64,000 nucleotides of DNA from Phenylobacterium deserti (GCA_943332615.1 CALQQB010000006.1:1-64000), one strand, 5' to 3'. Positions 14,700 through 23,853 are shown, counted from the first letter of the stretch. Notes: generated from the letters alone by a model not told the origin. Numbers and translations are program-made.

Positions 14700-16784
14700 T
14701 TAACGCGGAGTGTTGACCGTCGGCGCGTCCAGCCAGCGGCGCATCCAGGCCTCGACGTTGGCGTACCAGGCAACGGAGTTCTGCGGCTTCAGCACCCAGT
14801 GGTTCTCGTCCGGATAGTACAGGAACCGCGACGGCACGCCCCTGCGCTGGGCGGCGGTAAAGGCGGCGATGCCCTGGCCTAGGGGGACGCGGAGGTCCCG
14901 ACCGCCATGGATCACCAGGATCGGGCTGCGCCAGTCGCCAACCTTGGTAATCGGATTGAACCGCTCGTAGTCCTGAGCATGGTCCCAGACTTGGCCGCCG
15001 GTCTCGTACTCAGAGAAGCTGGGGATGTCGGTGGTCAGCGCCATGGTCCGGGTGTCCATGATGCCGTCGTGATCTACGAGGCACTTCCAGGGCGCGTTCC
15101 AGGCCCCCGCCATCCAGGCCACCATATAGCCGCCGTAGGAACCGCCCAGCGCGCAGGCCCGCTCGCCGTCCAGGTAGGGATATTTGGCCAGCACCGCCGC
15201 CCAGCCCTTCTGCAGGTCCTCCAGTGGCCGGTCGCCCCAGTGGTTGACGATCGAACGGGCGAAGGCCTCGCCGTAGCCGCTCGACCCGTGGAAATCGATC
15301 ATCACCACGGCAAAGCCCATGCCGGTCCAGACCTGCGGGTTCCAGCGATAGCTCCACGCGTCGCCGAAGCTGCCATGCGGCCCGCCGTGGATCAGGAAGG
15401 CGACGGGATATTTCCGGCCCGGCTGGTAGCCCTGCGGCGGCAGGACGTAACCGTGGACGGTCTCGTCGTTCCAGCCTTTGAAGCTGAACTGCTCATAGGG
15501 CGAAAGGCTGACGTCGCGCATCGTCCCGGCGTTGTGGTTGGTCAGCTGGACCGACCCCAGGGCGCTCACCTCATAGAGTTGGCCGGGGCTCTTCAGATCG
15601 TCGCGCACTGCGACCAGCCGGCCAGCCGCGGCGGAGAAGCCGGCGACCTGACCCTCGCGGGTCAGGGCCGAGACCTTGGCTGCCGCGACATCGAGGGCGA
15701 ACAGCTTGGTGCGGCCCTGGTCGCCCATGGCGGCGTAGATCGTCCGCCCGTCGCCGGACCAGCGGATAGCGTCCGCCGAGCGGTCGAAACCAGGGTCGAT
15801 TTCGCGGGCGGCGCCAGACTTCAGGTCGCGCACCATCACGGCGGCGCGCTGGTCCTCGCGCGCCTCGCGCTTGGCAAGGTAGGCGAGGCGGGTCCCGTCG
15901 GGTGACAGCGCGGGCTTGGTGAGGGAGCCCTCGGCCGCGGCGTCCAGGCGGCGAGGTGGCGCGGACCCATCCAGCGGCGCGGCGTAGAGCTGGTAGCGGG
16001 CAGCCACGCCCCAGACCTCGCCCGGCTGCAGGGCGGAGAAGATCACTTGGCCGGCGGCCACAGCATAGTCGCTGTCGTCGCCGAACGGCTTGTCCGGCGC
16101 CTCGGACGCGAAGCCCTTCATCAGCGGTGTCGGCTCGGCCGCGGCCCCGCCCTCGGCATCGAGGCGGACAGCGAAGAGCTGGGCGCGCTCTCCCTCCTGC
16201 CAGTCGTCCCAGATGAACAGCGGCAGGCTGTCGTACCCGATGGCCGACACGCCGCTCGACTGCCGCGCCTCTAGCCGGGCTTTTGTGCAGGCCACGGTGT
16301 CGCAATCGGGGAAGACGTTCAGCGCCAGAACCAGGGTCTTGCCGTCGGGGCTGAGTCGGTAGCTGGCGACGTTGACCGGCAGATTGGTCACCGGGGCCGC
16401 CACGGCCCCGTCCGCGTCCGTGCGCCAGACCTGCTGCACGCCGGTGCGGGCCGAAAGGAAATAGAGGTTCCGCCCGTCCGGGCCCCAGCGCGGGGTGGTG
16501 GACGGCTTCTCGGAGATCGCCAACATTCGAGCCGGCAGGCCGGGCGCGCGCCGGTCGAGGATCCAGATCGAGCCGACGCCATGATTATTGGCCCAGTCGG
16601 TGGAGCGCAGCACATAGGCCACGTAGCGACCGTCCGGGGAGACTTGGGGATCGATCACTCGGTCCAGGATGGCCAGGTCCCGGGCGGTGAAGGGCCGCGC
16701 CTGCGCGCCACCCGCAGCGAGCGCCGCGATCGCCAGTGCAATGCCGCTGCCCAGGGCGGCCACAAACGTCCAGCCAGATGTCAT
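14700..16784 (-). CDS. secreted S9-family prolyl oligopeptidase / acylaminoacyl peptidase
   Basis: 694 residues. An N-terminal signal peptide (cleavage near GGAQARP) precedes a beta-propeller domain with repeated SPDGxxxAY and WSGDGRTIY blades (TolB-like) and a C-terminal alpha/beta hydrolase domain. The catalytic Ser is in GGSYGGY, Asp probably in HGGRDLRVP, and His in DENHWV. It would degrade oligopeptides in the periplasm. It lies upstream of the CheY-like gene on the same strand with a 45-base gap, and chpT is 70 bases further upstream. Confidence 0.92.
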   Translation of the reverse strand: MTSGWTFVAALGSGIALAIAALAAGGAQARPFTARDLAILDRVIDPQVSPDGRYVAYVLRSTDWANNHGVGSIWILDRRAPGLPARMLAISEKPSTTPRWGPDGRNLYFLSARTGVQQVWRTDADGAVAAPVTNLPVNVASYRLSPDGKTLVLALNVFPDCDTVACTKARLEARQSSGVSAIGYDSLPLFIWDDWQEGERAQLFAVRLDAEGGAAAEPTPLMKGFASEAPDKPFGDDSDYAVAAGQVIFSALQPGEVWGVAARYQLYAAPLDGSAPPRRLDAAAEGSLTKPALSPDGTRLAYLAKREAREDQRAAVMVRDLKSGAAREIDPGFDRSADAIRWSGDGRTIYAAMGDQGRTKLFALDVAAAKVSALTREGQVAGFSAAAGRLVAVRDDLKSPGQLYEVSALGSVQLTNHNAGTMRDVSLSPYEQFSFKGWNDETVHGYVLPPQGYQPGRKYPVAFLIHGGPHGSFGDAWSYRWNPQVWTGMGFAVVMIDFHGSSGYGEAFARSIVNHWGDRPLEDLQKGWAAVLAKYPYLDGERACALGGSYGGYMVAWMAGAWNAPWKCLVDHDGIMDTRTMALTTDIPSFSEYETGGQVWDHAQDYERFNPITKVGDWRSPILVIHGGRDLRVPLGQGIAAFTAAQRRGVPSRFLYYPDENHWVLKPQNSVAWYANVEAWMRRWLDAPTVNTPR

Positions 16785-16854
16785 GCGACAACCTTCATGC
16801 GACCACCCCTAGGCGCAATACGGATCGTGGTCGCGGGCCGGATGAGGCGGACGG

Positions 16855-17505
16855 TCAGATCGGCAGAGTGGCGGCAAAGACCACTCGCTCCGGCTGCACC
16901 TCGGCGAACACCCGACCGCCGGCGTCCTCAACGAACAGGTGGACATAGTAGGCCTGAACCCAGTGGCCATGCAGGCCCTCGCCCAGCGGCTGGCCCGACA
17001 AGCCGGCCAGCACTTCCGGCCGCAGCCGGGCGCGGGGGCCGGTGGACTCGATGGCGATGGCGATGGCGTTGGCTTCCTGCACGGCCCGAACCTTGGCGAT
17101 CCCGCCGGTCGGCAGCGCCGCGCCGGCCATCTGGGCCAGGTTGAGGAGGGTTCGCGCCGCCGGCTTCTGGACGGCCGGGGTATCGACGTTCCACACGAGC
17201 TCGGCCCGCATGTGGCCGAAGACGCCCCGGGCCAGCTTTTCCAGCTCGCGCGCGTCGAAGGTCTCGGCCGAGGATGAGGCTCCGAACGCTACCCGGCAGA
17301 ACGACAGCAGGTCCGCCAGCTTCTTTGAAGAGGAAATGATCAGCCCCATCGCCTCCTCGCGCATGTCCTGCGCCGAGGGGTCCTCCAGCAGGTCCAGCCC
17401 GGAGGCTATGGCGCTCGCGGGACTGATGAAGTCGTGGCACATCCGCGCGGCCAGGTAGGCGGCGATCTCCGCGGGGCGGATGGTTGCTAGGGGTGTTTCG
17501 GTCAT
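16855..17505 (-). CDS. chpT: histidine phosphotransferase ChpT
   Basis: 216 residues. ChpT relays phosphate from the hybrid kinase CckA to CtrA and CpdR in the alphaproteobacterial cell-cycle pathway. The N-terminal helix AARMCHDFISPASAIASGLD with phospho-His at about 24 and the following LLED is diagnostic. The second half is a degenerate HATPase-like domain without ATP-binding motifs, as in known ChpT. ATG 17505 (METPL-type start) places the His near the usual position; the open frame extends further upstream without conserved sequence. It lies ~3.5 kb from phyK, as in Caulobacter from memory. Confidence 0.92.
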   Translation of the reverse strand: MTETPLATIRPAEIAAYLAARMCHDFISPASAIASGLDLLEDPSAQDMREEAMGLIISSSKKLADLLSFCRVAFGASSSAETFDARELEKLARGVFGHMRAELVWNVDTPAVQKPAARTLLNLAQMAGAALPTGGIAKVRAVQEANAIAIAIESTGPRARLRPEVLAGLSGQPLGEGLHGHWVQAYYVHLFVEDAGGRVFAEVQPERVVFAATLPI

Positions 17506-17700
17506 GGCGGAACCAGCTTTGGCGCGATTTGCGCCTTGGGGAAACGCTTCCGCGTCTCTAATAGAGCCGTCACTGGCGGCGATTTCGGACCCGTTTGTGG
17601 CCGGGCGCCGGGTGACCGTCAATTTCGAGAATGCGGGCAGGCAGACGATCGACGCCGTCGTCGTGAGCCTGATGTTCGTCAGCGATGATCCGAGGGAAAG

Positions 17701-18474
17701 TTGAACGACAGCGACAACCTGGGCCCGGTCCTGGCCGATATCGTCGAGGCGGCCGCGGCCCTGATCCTGCCCTTATGGAAGACGGGCCTGGAGGTCATGT
17801 CGAAGGCCGATGAGAGCCCCGTCACCGTGGCGGACCAGCGTGGCGAAAAGCTGATCCTTGAGTACCTCGCCCGCCACTTCCCCGACGTCCCGGTGATCTC
17901 CGAGGAGGACGCCAGCGAATTCGGCACGCCAGACGCCATCGGGCCGCGTTTCTTCCTGGTCGATCCCGTGGACGGGACCAAGGCCTTCGTCCGCGGCGAT
18001 CCCAATTTCACCGTCAACATCGGCCTGATCCAGGACGGCCGCCCTGTCGCCGGCGCGGTGAATTGCCCGCCGACCGGGGAGACCTGGTTCACTTCCGCGT
18101 CGGGGCTGATGAAACGGACGCAGGGTGGACCCGCTTCGAAGGCAGGCGTGCGGCCCTGGCCGAAGGGCGCGGCGGTATGCCTGATCAGCCACACCATGAA
18201 GCCCGAACAGGTCGAGAAGTTGACCCAGCAGTATGGCTTCGACACGCCGCTGGCGATGGACTCCTCTATCAAGCTCTGCCGCATCGCCGAGGGCTCGGCG
18301 GACATCTATCCGCGGCATGGCCCGACGATGGAATGGGATGTGGCCGCGGGCCACGCGGTTCTGGAGGCTGCTGGCGGCACGTTCGTGACCCACGAGGGTC
18401 AGCCGTTCGTTTACGGCAAGGCCTCGGAGGGGTTTCGGAACGGCTGGTTCGTGGCGCGCGGGGCGGCGGGCTAA
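17701..18474 (+). CDS. cysQ: 3'(2'),5'-bisphosphate nucleotidase CysQ
   Basis: 257-residue inositol-monophosphatase-family enzyme that converts PAP to AMP during sulfate assimilation. Metal-binding motifs are in order: SEEDAS near 68-73, LVDPVDGTKAF near 86-96, and MEWDVAAGHAVLEAAGG near 212. The start is TTG at 17701 with GAGGGAAAG just upstream; the first residues match the family start. It is divergent from chpT across a 195-base gap and convergent with a small membrane protein, sharing overlapping stop codons. Confidence 0.88.
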   Translation: MNDSDNLGPVLADIVEAAAALILPLWKTGLEVMSKADESPVTVADQRGEKLILEYLARHFPDVPVISEEDASEFGTPDAIGPRFFLVDPVDGTKAFVRGDPNFTVNIGLIQDGRPVAGAVNCPPTGETWFTSASGLMKRTQGGPASKAGVRPWPKGAAVCLISHTMKPEQVEKLTQQYGFDTPLAMDSSIKLCRIAEGSADIYPRHGPTMEWDVAAGHAVLEAAGGTFVTHEGQPFVYGKASEGFRNGWFVARGAAG

Positions 18475-18659
18475 ATCCGCTTCCCGAGGTTCCAGTCATC
18501 GGCCCCGGTGGGTATCGAGGTCGTGGATGACCAGCTTTGCTGCGGGGCCTGAACCGGACCCGAAACCGGCGTCGCCAGCTTGAGCGCGCCGAGACAGCCC
18601 ATGAAGCCGACCACGAAGGCCACGCAGGCGAGCATCACAAAGGGCTTCAGGACGGTCAT
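18471..18659 (-). CDS. small single-span membrane protein, unknown
   Basis: 62 residues with one membrane helix (MLACVAFVVGFMGCLGALKL, residues ~9-28) and a Pro/Ser-rich tail. ATG at 18659. The longer open frame upstream lacks plausible protein-like sequence. Its stop overlaps that of cysQ on the other strand. No family recognised. Confidence 0.5.
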   Translation of the reverse strand: MTVLKPFVMLACVAFVVGFMGCLGALKLATPVSGPVQAPQQSWSSTTSIPTGADDWNLGKRI

Positions 18660-18745
18660 GGCGTCTGCGGATCCGGCGGCTGATTTGGTTACCGCAGTAT
18701 CAACGGCCGACCACGGAGAGGGTCGCGGCGAAGCTGGCGCTTGTA

Positions 18746-18764
18746 TTTGAGAATTATTCGCATT
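18746..18764 (+). promoter_or_regulatory. Fur-like box upstream of the PepSY gene
   Basis: The 19 bases TTTGAGAATTATTCGCATT match 16 of 19 positions of the idealised Fur palindrome (AATGAGAATTATTCTCATT). It sits 38 bases before the likely start of a PepSY-family membrane gene often linked to siderophore or iron uptake. Iron repression through Fur is inferred. Confidence 0.65.
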
Positions 18765-18801
18765 AGCGAATGCGGGAACGACTTTGGAGAGTTTCCCGCC
18801 G

Positions 18802-19938
18802 ATGACGCTGCTTGCGAGGCTGCGCCGCTTCTGGCTCGACGTGCACCTCTGGATCGGGGCGGGCCTGCTGGTCGCGCTCATGCCTTTGGCCGTCACCGGC
18901 TCCGTCCTGGTCTGGCACGATCAGATTGACCACGCCCTCTACGCGAGCAGATACGCAACCACGGGGCCAACGGCTTCATTGCCGCCATCGGCGTATGCGG
19001 ACGCGGCGCAGGCGGCCTTCGGCGACCGGGCCCAGCTGACCCAGGTGCGGCTTCCGCAGAAGCCTGGGGACCCCGTCGTCGCCGTCGGCCGCCTCAAGGG
19101 TCCGGCGGGCCAGGGCGGCCGCCCGCGCACACTGAACGCCTGGATCGATCCGCCGACGGCCATGGTGCTGGACACCGCCGAGGTGGCCAAACAGGCGACC
19201 ATGGTCATCCACCAGCTGCACGGGACCCTGCTGATCCCCGAGATCGGCCGCAAGGTGGTGGGCTGGCTGGGCTGGGCGATGTTCGTTTCCAGCGCCACGG
19301 GGCTGTGGCTCTGGTGGCCCCGGCATGGCGGGTTCCAGAAGGGCCTGCGCTGGCATCGGGGCGCCTCGACGCTTTTGAACCTGCACCACCTGATCGGATT
19401 CTGGCTCTGCCTGCCGCTGGCGGTGCTGAGCCTGACCGGCGTCTACATTTCCTTCCCCCAGACCAGCCACGCCCTGTTCGGCGCGCCGGCTCCGCAGCAG
19501 CGGCCCAGCGGCCCGGGCCGCTTCGCCCCGCCGATCCAACCCAGGCTTACCCTGTCCGACGCCGTGAAGATCGCCCAGGCCGAGATCCCGGGCGCGTCGG
19601 TCACTGAGATCAACGTCCCTACCAAAGGCAAGGAGCCGGCCTGGCGGGTCAGCCTGAAATCACCGGGCGCCGAGCGGCCGAAAACCGTGCAGGTCATCGA
19701 CGCGACCGGCGCGATCAACAAGGCTCGTGCTGGCGAGGCCCGCCCAGGCGGCGGCGGACCGGACCCGATCTCGAAGCTGATGCGCCAGGTCCATGACGGC
19801 GACGACATGGGATTGCTCTGGCAGCTTGTTATCGCCCTGACCGGCGTGGCGCCCCCCATCCTCGGGGTCACCGGCGTGATCATGTGGCTGCGACGTCGGG
19901 CGCGCAAGCCGGCGGTGATGCGCGGCGCGGCGGCTTAG
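18802..19938 (+). CDS. PepSY-domain iron-type membrane protein
   Basis: 378 residues of the PepSY_TM family (PiuB/FegC-like), usually linked to ferric-siderophore reduction. Helices: ~15-35 (HLWIGAGLLVALMPLAVTG), ~150-170 (GWLGWAMFVSSATGLWLWW), ~195-220 (LIGFWLCLPLAVLSLTGVY) and ~340-365. PepSY-like segments lie between. ATG 18802 is chosen over TTG 18784 because a GGAG lies upstream of it. A Fur-like box upstream supports iron regulation. No TonB receptor is adjacent. Confidence 0.85.
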   Translation: MTLLARLRRFWLDVHLWIGAGLLVALMPLAVTGSVLVWHDQIDHALYASRYATTGPTASLPPSAYADAAQAAFGDRAQLTQVRLPQKPGDPVVAVGRLKGPAGQGGRPRTLNAWIDPPTAMVLDTAEVAKQATMVIHQLHGTLLIPEIGRKVVGWLGWAMFVSSATGLWLWWPRHGGFQKGLRWHRGASTLLNLHHLIGFWLCLPLAVLSLTGVYISFPQTSHALFGAPAPQQRPSGPGRFAPPIQPRLTLSDAVKIAQAEIPGASVTEINVPTKGKEPAWRVSLKSPGAERPKTVQVIDATGAINKARAGEARPGGGGPDPISKLMRQVHDGDDMGLLWQLVIALTGVAPPILGVTGVIMWLRRRARKPAVMRGAAA

Positions 19939-20774
19939 GAAACCGCCACGGCCTCCAGGCTGGGGATCGTCTGCTTCAGCCGACCGCCCACGCGGATCGG
20001 CTCGATGCGCCGCGCCAGCCCGGTGGCCGGGTCGGTTTCCACGAACACGCCGCAGACCGTGGCCGGACCCTCGGCCGGCTTGTAGCGGCCGCCGGAGATG
20101 CGGGTGGTGAACCGCCGCAGCGGCTCTTCCTTCTGGTTGCCGATCACGCTGTCATAGTCGGCGCAGGCCCCGGCGTCGGTCTGGTAGGCGGTGCCACCGG
20201 GCAGGATCTGAGCGTCGGCGGTCGGCACGTGGCTGTGGGTGCCCACCACCAGGCTGGCGCGCCCGTCGCAGAAATGACCCATGGCCATCTTCTCAGACGT
20301 GGCTTCGGCGTGGATATCGATGACGATGACGTCGGCTACCGCACCTAGCGGACAGGCCTCGATCTCCTTATCGACGGCCGCGAACGGATCATCGAGGGAG
20401 TCCATGAACACGCGCCCGAGCAGGTTGATCACCAGAATGCGCTGGCCGCTCGACGTATCGAATAGTTGCGCGCCGCGACCCGGGGCCGCGGAAAAGGCGG
20501 AGTAGTTCAGGGGTCGGATCAACCGGGGCTCGCGGACGATGTAGGTCATCGCCTCCTTCTGGTCCCAGGAGTGGTTGCCCAGGGTCAGGCAGTCGGCCCC
20601 GGCCTCGAACAGCTCCTTGGCCGTCGCCTCGGTGATGCCGAAGCCGGCGGCGGCGTTCTCGGCGTTGATGATTACGAACTCCAGGTCGAGCACGCGGCGC
20701 AGGTGCGGCAGGTGCCGAGCCAAGCCCTCGCGGCCCGACCGGCCGACCACATCTCCGAAAAAGGCGAAACGCAT
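19935..20774 (-). CDS. YmdB-family metallophosphoesterase
   Basis: 279 residues of the YmdB/TIGR00282 family, 2',3'-cyclic-nucleotide 2'-phosphodiesterases with a calcineurin-like fold. Metal ligands: FGDVVGRSGR at the start, NAENAAAGFG, TLGNHSWDQKE, IDIHAEATSEK and GTHSHVPTAD. Length is normal. It lies nine bases after the 5-FCL gene on the same strand, an association seen in many alphaproteobacteria. It ends four bases into the end of the PepSY gene on the other strand. Confidence 0.92.
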   Translation of the reverse strand: MRFAFFGDVVGRSGREGLARHLPHLRRVLDLEFVIINAENAAAGFGITEATAKELFEAGADCLTLGNHSWDQKEAMTYIVREPRLIRPLNYSAFSAAPGRGAQLFDTSSGQRILVINLLGRVFMDSLDDPFAAVDKEIEACPLGAVADVIVIDIHAEATSEKMAMGHFCDGRASLVVGTHSHVPTADAQILPGGTAYQTDAGACADYDSVIGNQKEEPLRRFTTRISGGRYKPAEGPATVCGVFVETDPATGLARRIEPIRVGGRLKQTIPSLEAVAVS

Positions 20775-20783
20775 CCGGTCCTT

Positions 20784-21326
20784 CTAGCGGACGGGAATAT
20801 ACGCCGTCTCGGTGAGAATGGCGTCAAGGCGCTCGTCGTGCGGCTCTAGGGGGATCTCGGCCACCTCCTGGCCGGCGTAGGCCACCCCGATCACCAGCAC
20901 CGACTTCCGGGCCCGGAGCGCCGCGATGGTCCGGTCATAATGGCCGCCGCCTTGGCCCAGCCGCCCGCCCCGGCGGTCGAAGGCTAGCACCGGGGTGAAC
21001 ACGACGTCCGGCCACGCCTCCAGCGCCGCCACGCCCGGCGCCAGGATGCCCAGGGCGTCAGGGACGAGCGGCTGGCCGGGCTCATGCCGGCGGAACACCA
21101 GTGCTGCCTCGCGCGCCACAACCACCGGCAAGGCGCGCGCGGCAGCCGCCACCCGGATCGGGGTTGGATCGAGCTCGGAGCCGACGGGATGGTAGAGGCC
21201 ATAGACCTCGCAATCTGGAAACGCGGGGAGATGGGCCGCCGCCCGATCCGCCGCATCAGGGCTCTCGGCCGCCAACTGGCGCCGAAGCGCGCGCATCTGG
21301 GTTCGGAGGGTGCTCTTGGAGATCAT
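20784..21326 (-). CDS. 5-formyltetrahydrofolate cyclo-ligase
   Basis: 180 residues. Converts 5-formyl-THF to 5,10-methenyl-THF using ATP. KSTLRTQMRALRR is the N-terminal substrate/ATP region, and the glycine-rich GRLGQGGGHYDRTIA is the family signature. PLEPHDERLDAILTE closes the domain. Operon with ymdB. In many bacteria a 6S RNA gene precedes this gene; the 270 bases upstream contain a candidate (see separate entry). Confidence 0.92.
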   Translation of the reverse strand: MISKSTLRTQMRALRRQLAAESPDAADRAAAHLPAFPDCEVYGLYHPVGSELDPTPIRVAAAARALPVVVAREAALVFRRHEPGQPLVPDALGILAPGVAALEAWPDVVFTPVLAFDRRGGRLGQGGGHYDRTIAALRARKSVLVIGVAYAGQEVAEIPLEPHDERLDAILTETAYIPVR

Positions 21327-21339
21327 GCCCCGCCTGCCG

Positions 21340-21520
21340 GGAAAATCCTCCCTGCCGGGAGAAGCCTCCGAGGGCGGAGGAAAGGTGGCGGCGCCGCAAG
21401 AACCGTGAAGGACTGTTTCATTCCCTCGACCTGTTGGTAACAGGTGGGCGTCGTGTGTCCGGGACCACGATCCCGGTCAGGGACAACTCCCTAGAGGTGA
21501 ATTAAGGTCGCTGGAATATG
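21340..21520 (-). ncRNA. ssrS: candidate 6S RNA (SsrS)
   Basis: The non-coding stretch upstream of the 5-FCL gene is rich in paired segments: a terminal hairpin CCTGTT/AACAGG (~21431-21444), GGGATC-GTG-GTCCC, and GGCGGCGCCGCC. Its 3' part, read on the minus strand, has AACAG followed by TGCGGCGCCGCCACC, like the 3' arm of 6S RNA. Location before 5-FCL is the usual ssrS position. The long closing stem could not be assembled convincingly by eye, so ends and identity are uncertain. Confidence 0.35.
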
Positions 21521-21604
21521 TCGCCTTCGACGAGGGCCGCAGCAGACCCGCCGTCTCCAACTTAGGGCGGCGCGGGCACAGTCTCAAGCACCATGGGGGG
21601 AAAC

Positions 21605-22720
21605 ATGGGATCGCAGCGCATTCAGGCGGTGTTGGACGCGGCGGTTGCCGAGGGGATCGCGCCTGGCCTGACCGCCGCCGTGGCGCGCGCCGACGGCTCG
21701 GACGAGGTCTACGCCGCCGGTGTCCGGGGGATCGCTGACGCGACGCCGATGGACCCCGACACGGTGTTCTGGATCGCCTCCTGCACCAAGGCGATTACCT
21801 CGGCCGCCGCCCTGCAACTGGTCGAGCGCGGCGTCCTCGACCTGGACGCGCCGCTCGGCGATAGGCTCCCGGCCCTAGCCGCGCCGCGCGTGCTCGACGG
21901 CGTGGATGGCGACGGCAAGCCGCGCCTGCGCCCGGCGCGCCGGCCGATCACGCTACGCGCTCTCCTGACCCACACCTCTGGCATGGCCTACGATTTCTGC
22001 AACGCCGACATGGCCGCCTACTTCGCCGCCACCGGCGAGAGCATCGTGACGCCTGGCGCGCCCCTGGCCTTCGATCCGGGCGAGGGCTGGCAATACGGCA
22101 CCGGCATCGACGCCGCCGGGTGGGTGATCGAGGCGGCGACCGGCCAGGGCTTGGACGCCTATCTGGCCGAACACATCTTTGGGCCGCTCGGCATGGCCGA
22201 CACCGGCTTCGCGCCCGGCCCCGACCGCCGTGCCGGCTTACACGCTCGCGGGTCCGACGGCGTCTTCGCACCCCTCGACCCCTTCGCGCAGCCGCAGCTG
22301 CTCTGGGGCGGCGGCGGGCTCTCCTCGACGGCGCGGGACTATCTGAAGTTCCTGCGCGCGGTGGTCGGCGATGGCGCTGGCGTGCTGGGGCCGCAAACGC
22401 TGACGTTGCTGCGCGACAACCAGACCGGCGCGATGCCCGCCGGCGAGCTGATCAGCGCGAACGCGGCGTTCAGCAGCGACTTCCGACCCCTGCCCGGCGT
22501 CGACAAGCGTTGGACCCTGGGGTTCCTCCGCAACGAGGGCGATGTCGCAGGCGCCCGGCGGGCCGGCAGCCTGGCCTGGGGCGGGATCGCCAACTGCTAC
22601 TACTGGGTCGATCCGGCCAGCGGGGTGGCCGGCCTGGTATTCGCCCAGTTCCTGCCCTTCGCAGACCCGGGCATGCTGGGCGTCTTCGAGGCCTTCGAGC
22701 GCGCGGTCTACGCGCCCTGA
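21605..22720 (+). CDS. serine hydrolase (beta-lactamase / EstB-type esterase family)
   Basis: 371 residues of the class C beta-lactamase-fold family. The catalytic SxxK is SCTK in FWIASCTKAITS (~59-62), a Tyr-containing motif is in GWQYGTGID, and a C-terminal WGGIANCYYW replaces the KTG of true beta-lactamases, as in EstB-type esterases. No signal peptide. ATG 21605 follows a strong GGGGGGAAAC sequence. Probably hydrolyses small esters; a beta-lactam role is unlikely. Confidence 0.88.
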   Translation: MGSQRIQAVLDAAVAEGIAPGLTAAVARADGSDEVYAAGVRGIADATPMDPDTVFWIASCTKAITSAAALQLVERGVLDLDAPLGDRLPALAAPRVLDGVDGDGKPRLRPARRPITLRALLTHTSGMAYDFCNADMAAYFAATGESIVTPGAPLAFDPGEGWQYGTGIDAAGWVIEAATGQGLDAYLAEHIFGPLGMADTGFAPGPDRRAGLHARGSDGVFAPLDPFAQPQLLWGGGGLSSTARDYLKFLRAVVGDGAGVLGPQTLTLLRDNQTGAMPAGELISANAAFSSDFRPLPGVDKRWTLGFLRNEGDVAGARRAGSLAWGGIANCYYWVDPASGVAGLVFAQFLPFADPGMLGVFEAFERAVYAP

Positions 22721-22781
22721 CCTTCCATCCGCGGCATCGAGGCCCTATGTCTCGCGCCGACTATCAGGGTAGACATTAGAC

Positions 22782-23816
22782 ATGAGCGTCGCCGCCGACA
22801 CCGAAGTGAGCCTTGCCCGCCAGGCCAACGACCTGGCGCGCGACCTCGCGCGCGCCGATCCCAAGGTCTACTGGCTGGACCTGGGTGTGACCGCGGCGGC
22901 CACCTGGCTCAGCCTGTGGGTCGCCGTCACCAGCCCGTCCGTTGGCTGGGCCCTGACTGCCGGCGTCGTCTGCGTGCTTTCGCTCTACCGGGGCATCAGC
23001 TTCATCCACGAACTGACCCACCTGCGACGCGACGAGGTCCCGTTCTTCCACGTCGCCTGGAACGTGCTGATCGGCGTGCCGTGGCTGACGCCGTCGCTGT
23101 TGTACGAGGGCGTCCACATCCTGCACCACGCCAAGGACCGCTACGGCACCGCCCGAGACCCAGAATACCACCCGCTGGCGCGTCGCCCGCCGCACGAGCT
23201 GGTCGCATTTCTGGGCATCGCCCTGCTGGCGCCGGTCGGCGTGATCCTTCGCTTTGGCGTCATGGCGCCGCTGAGCTTCCTCATCCCGCCGCTGCGCCGG
23301 TTCGTCATCGCCAAGACCTCGGGCATGGTCATCAACCTGGGCTTCTCCCGTGAAGACCACGACCGCGCGGCCAGCAGCTCCTGGCTCGCCCAGGAGATCG
23401 GCGCGTGGCTGTGGTGCTGGACGCTGCTGGGGCTGGGCGTGGCCGGCGTCATCCCCTGGCGGGCGCTGCTGATCGCCGGCGCGATCTTCGGCGTCATGAC
23501 CTTCCTCAATCAACTCCGCACCGCCGTCGCCCACTACTGGGAAAACGCCGGCGAACAGATGTCGGTGCTGGAGCAGTTCCTCGACAGTGTGAACGTGCCG
23601 CCGCCCGCTCTGCTGCCGTTCCTGTGGGCGCCGGTCGGCCTGCGCTACCACGCCCTGCATCACCTGATGCCGCGCCTGCCGTACCACAACCTGGGAACCG
23701 CCCACCGTCGCCTAGTCGAGGCTCTGCCGGAGGATCACGTCTACCGGCGGGTGGAGCAGCGCGAACTGTTTCCGGCCTTGGCGCGGCTCTTGGGACGGAT
23801 GCGGCTGAAGCGCTGA
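22782..23816 (+). CDS. membrane fatty acid desaturase / hydroxylase
   Basis: 344 residues with at least four membrane helices. The three histidine boxes of the family are present: HELTH (~85), HILHH (~111) and HALHH (~290). Di-iron desaturases of this type insert double bonds into acyl chains at the inner membrane or modify carotenoids. Starts 61 bases after the serine hydrolase, same strand. The exact substrate cannot be told. Confidence 0.88.
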   Translation: MSVAADTEVSLARQANDLARDLARADPKVYWLDLGVTAAATWLSLWVAVTSPSVGWALTAGVVCVLSLYRGISFIHELTHLRRDEVPFFHVAWNVLIGVPWLTPSLLYEGVHILHHAKDRYGTARDPEYHPLARRPPHELVAFLGIALLAPVGVILRFGVMAPLSFLIPPLRRFVIAKTSGMVINLGFSREDHDRAASSSWLAQEIGAWLWCWTLLGLGVAGVIPWRALLIAGAIFGVMTFLNQLRTAVAHYWENAGEQMSVLEQFLDSVNVPPPALLPFLWAPVGLRYHALHHLMPRLPYHNLGTAHRRLVEALPEDHVYRRVEQRELFPALARLLGRMRLKR

Positions 23817-23853
23817 GTTCCGTGCATGCGGCGTCTCAAGGGCGATCGAGCCA

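Noticed and set aside
14698..14730. possible CtrA site (TTAAC near the S9 peptidase stop)
   Set aside because: The second half-site is TTGAC with wrong spacing and it lies at the end of a gene, not in a promoter.
18776..18801. GGAAC-N17-CGCC before the PepSY gene
   Set aside because: The -10 differs at two positions; the Fur-like box is a better explanation of control.
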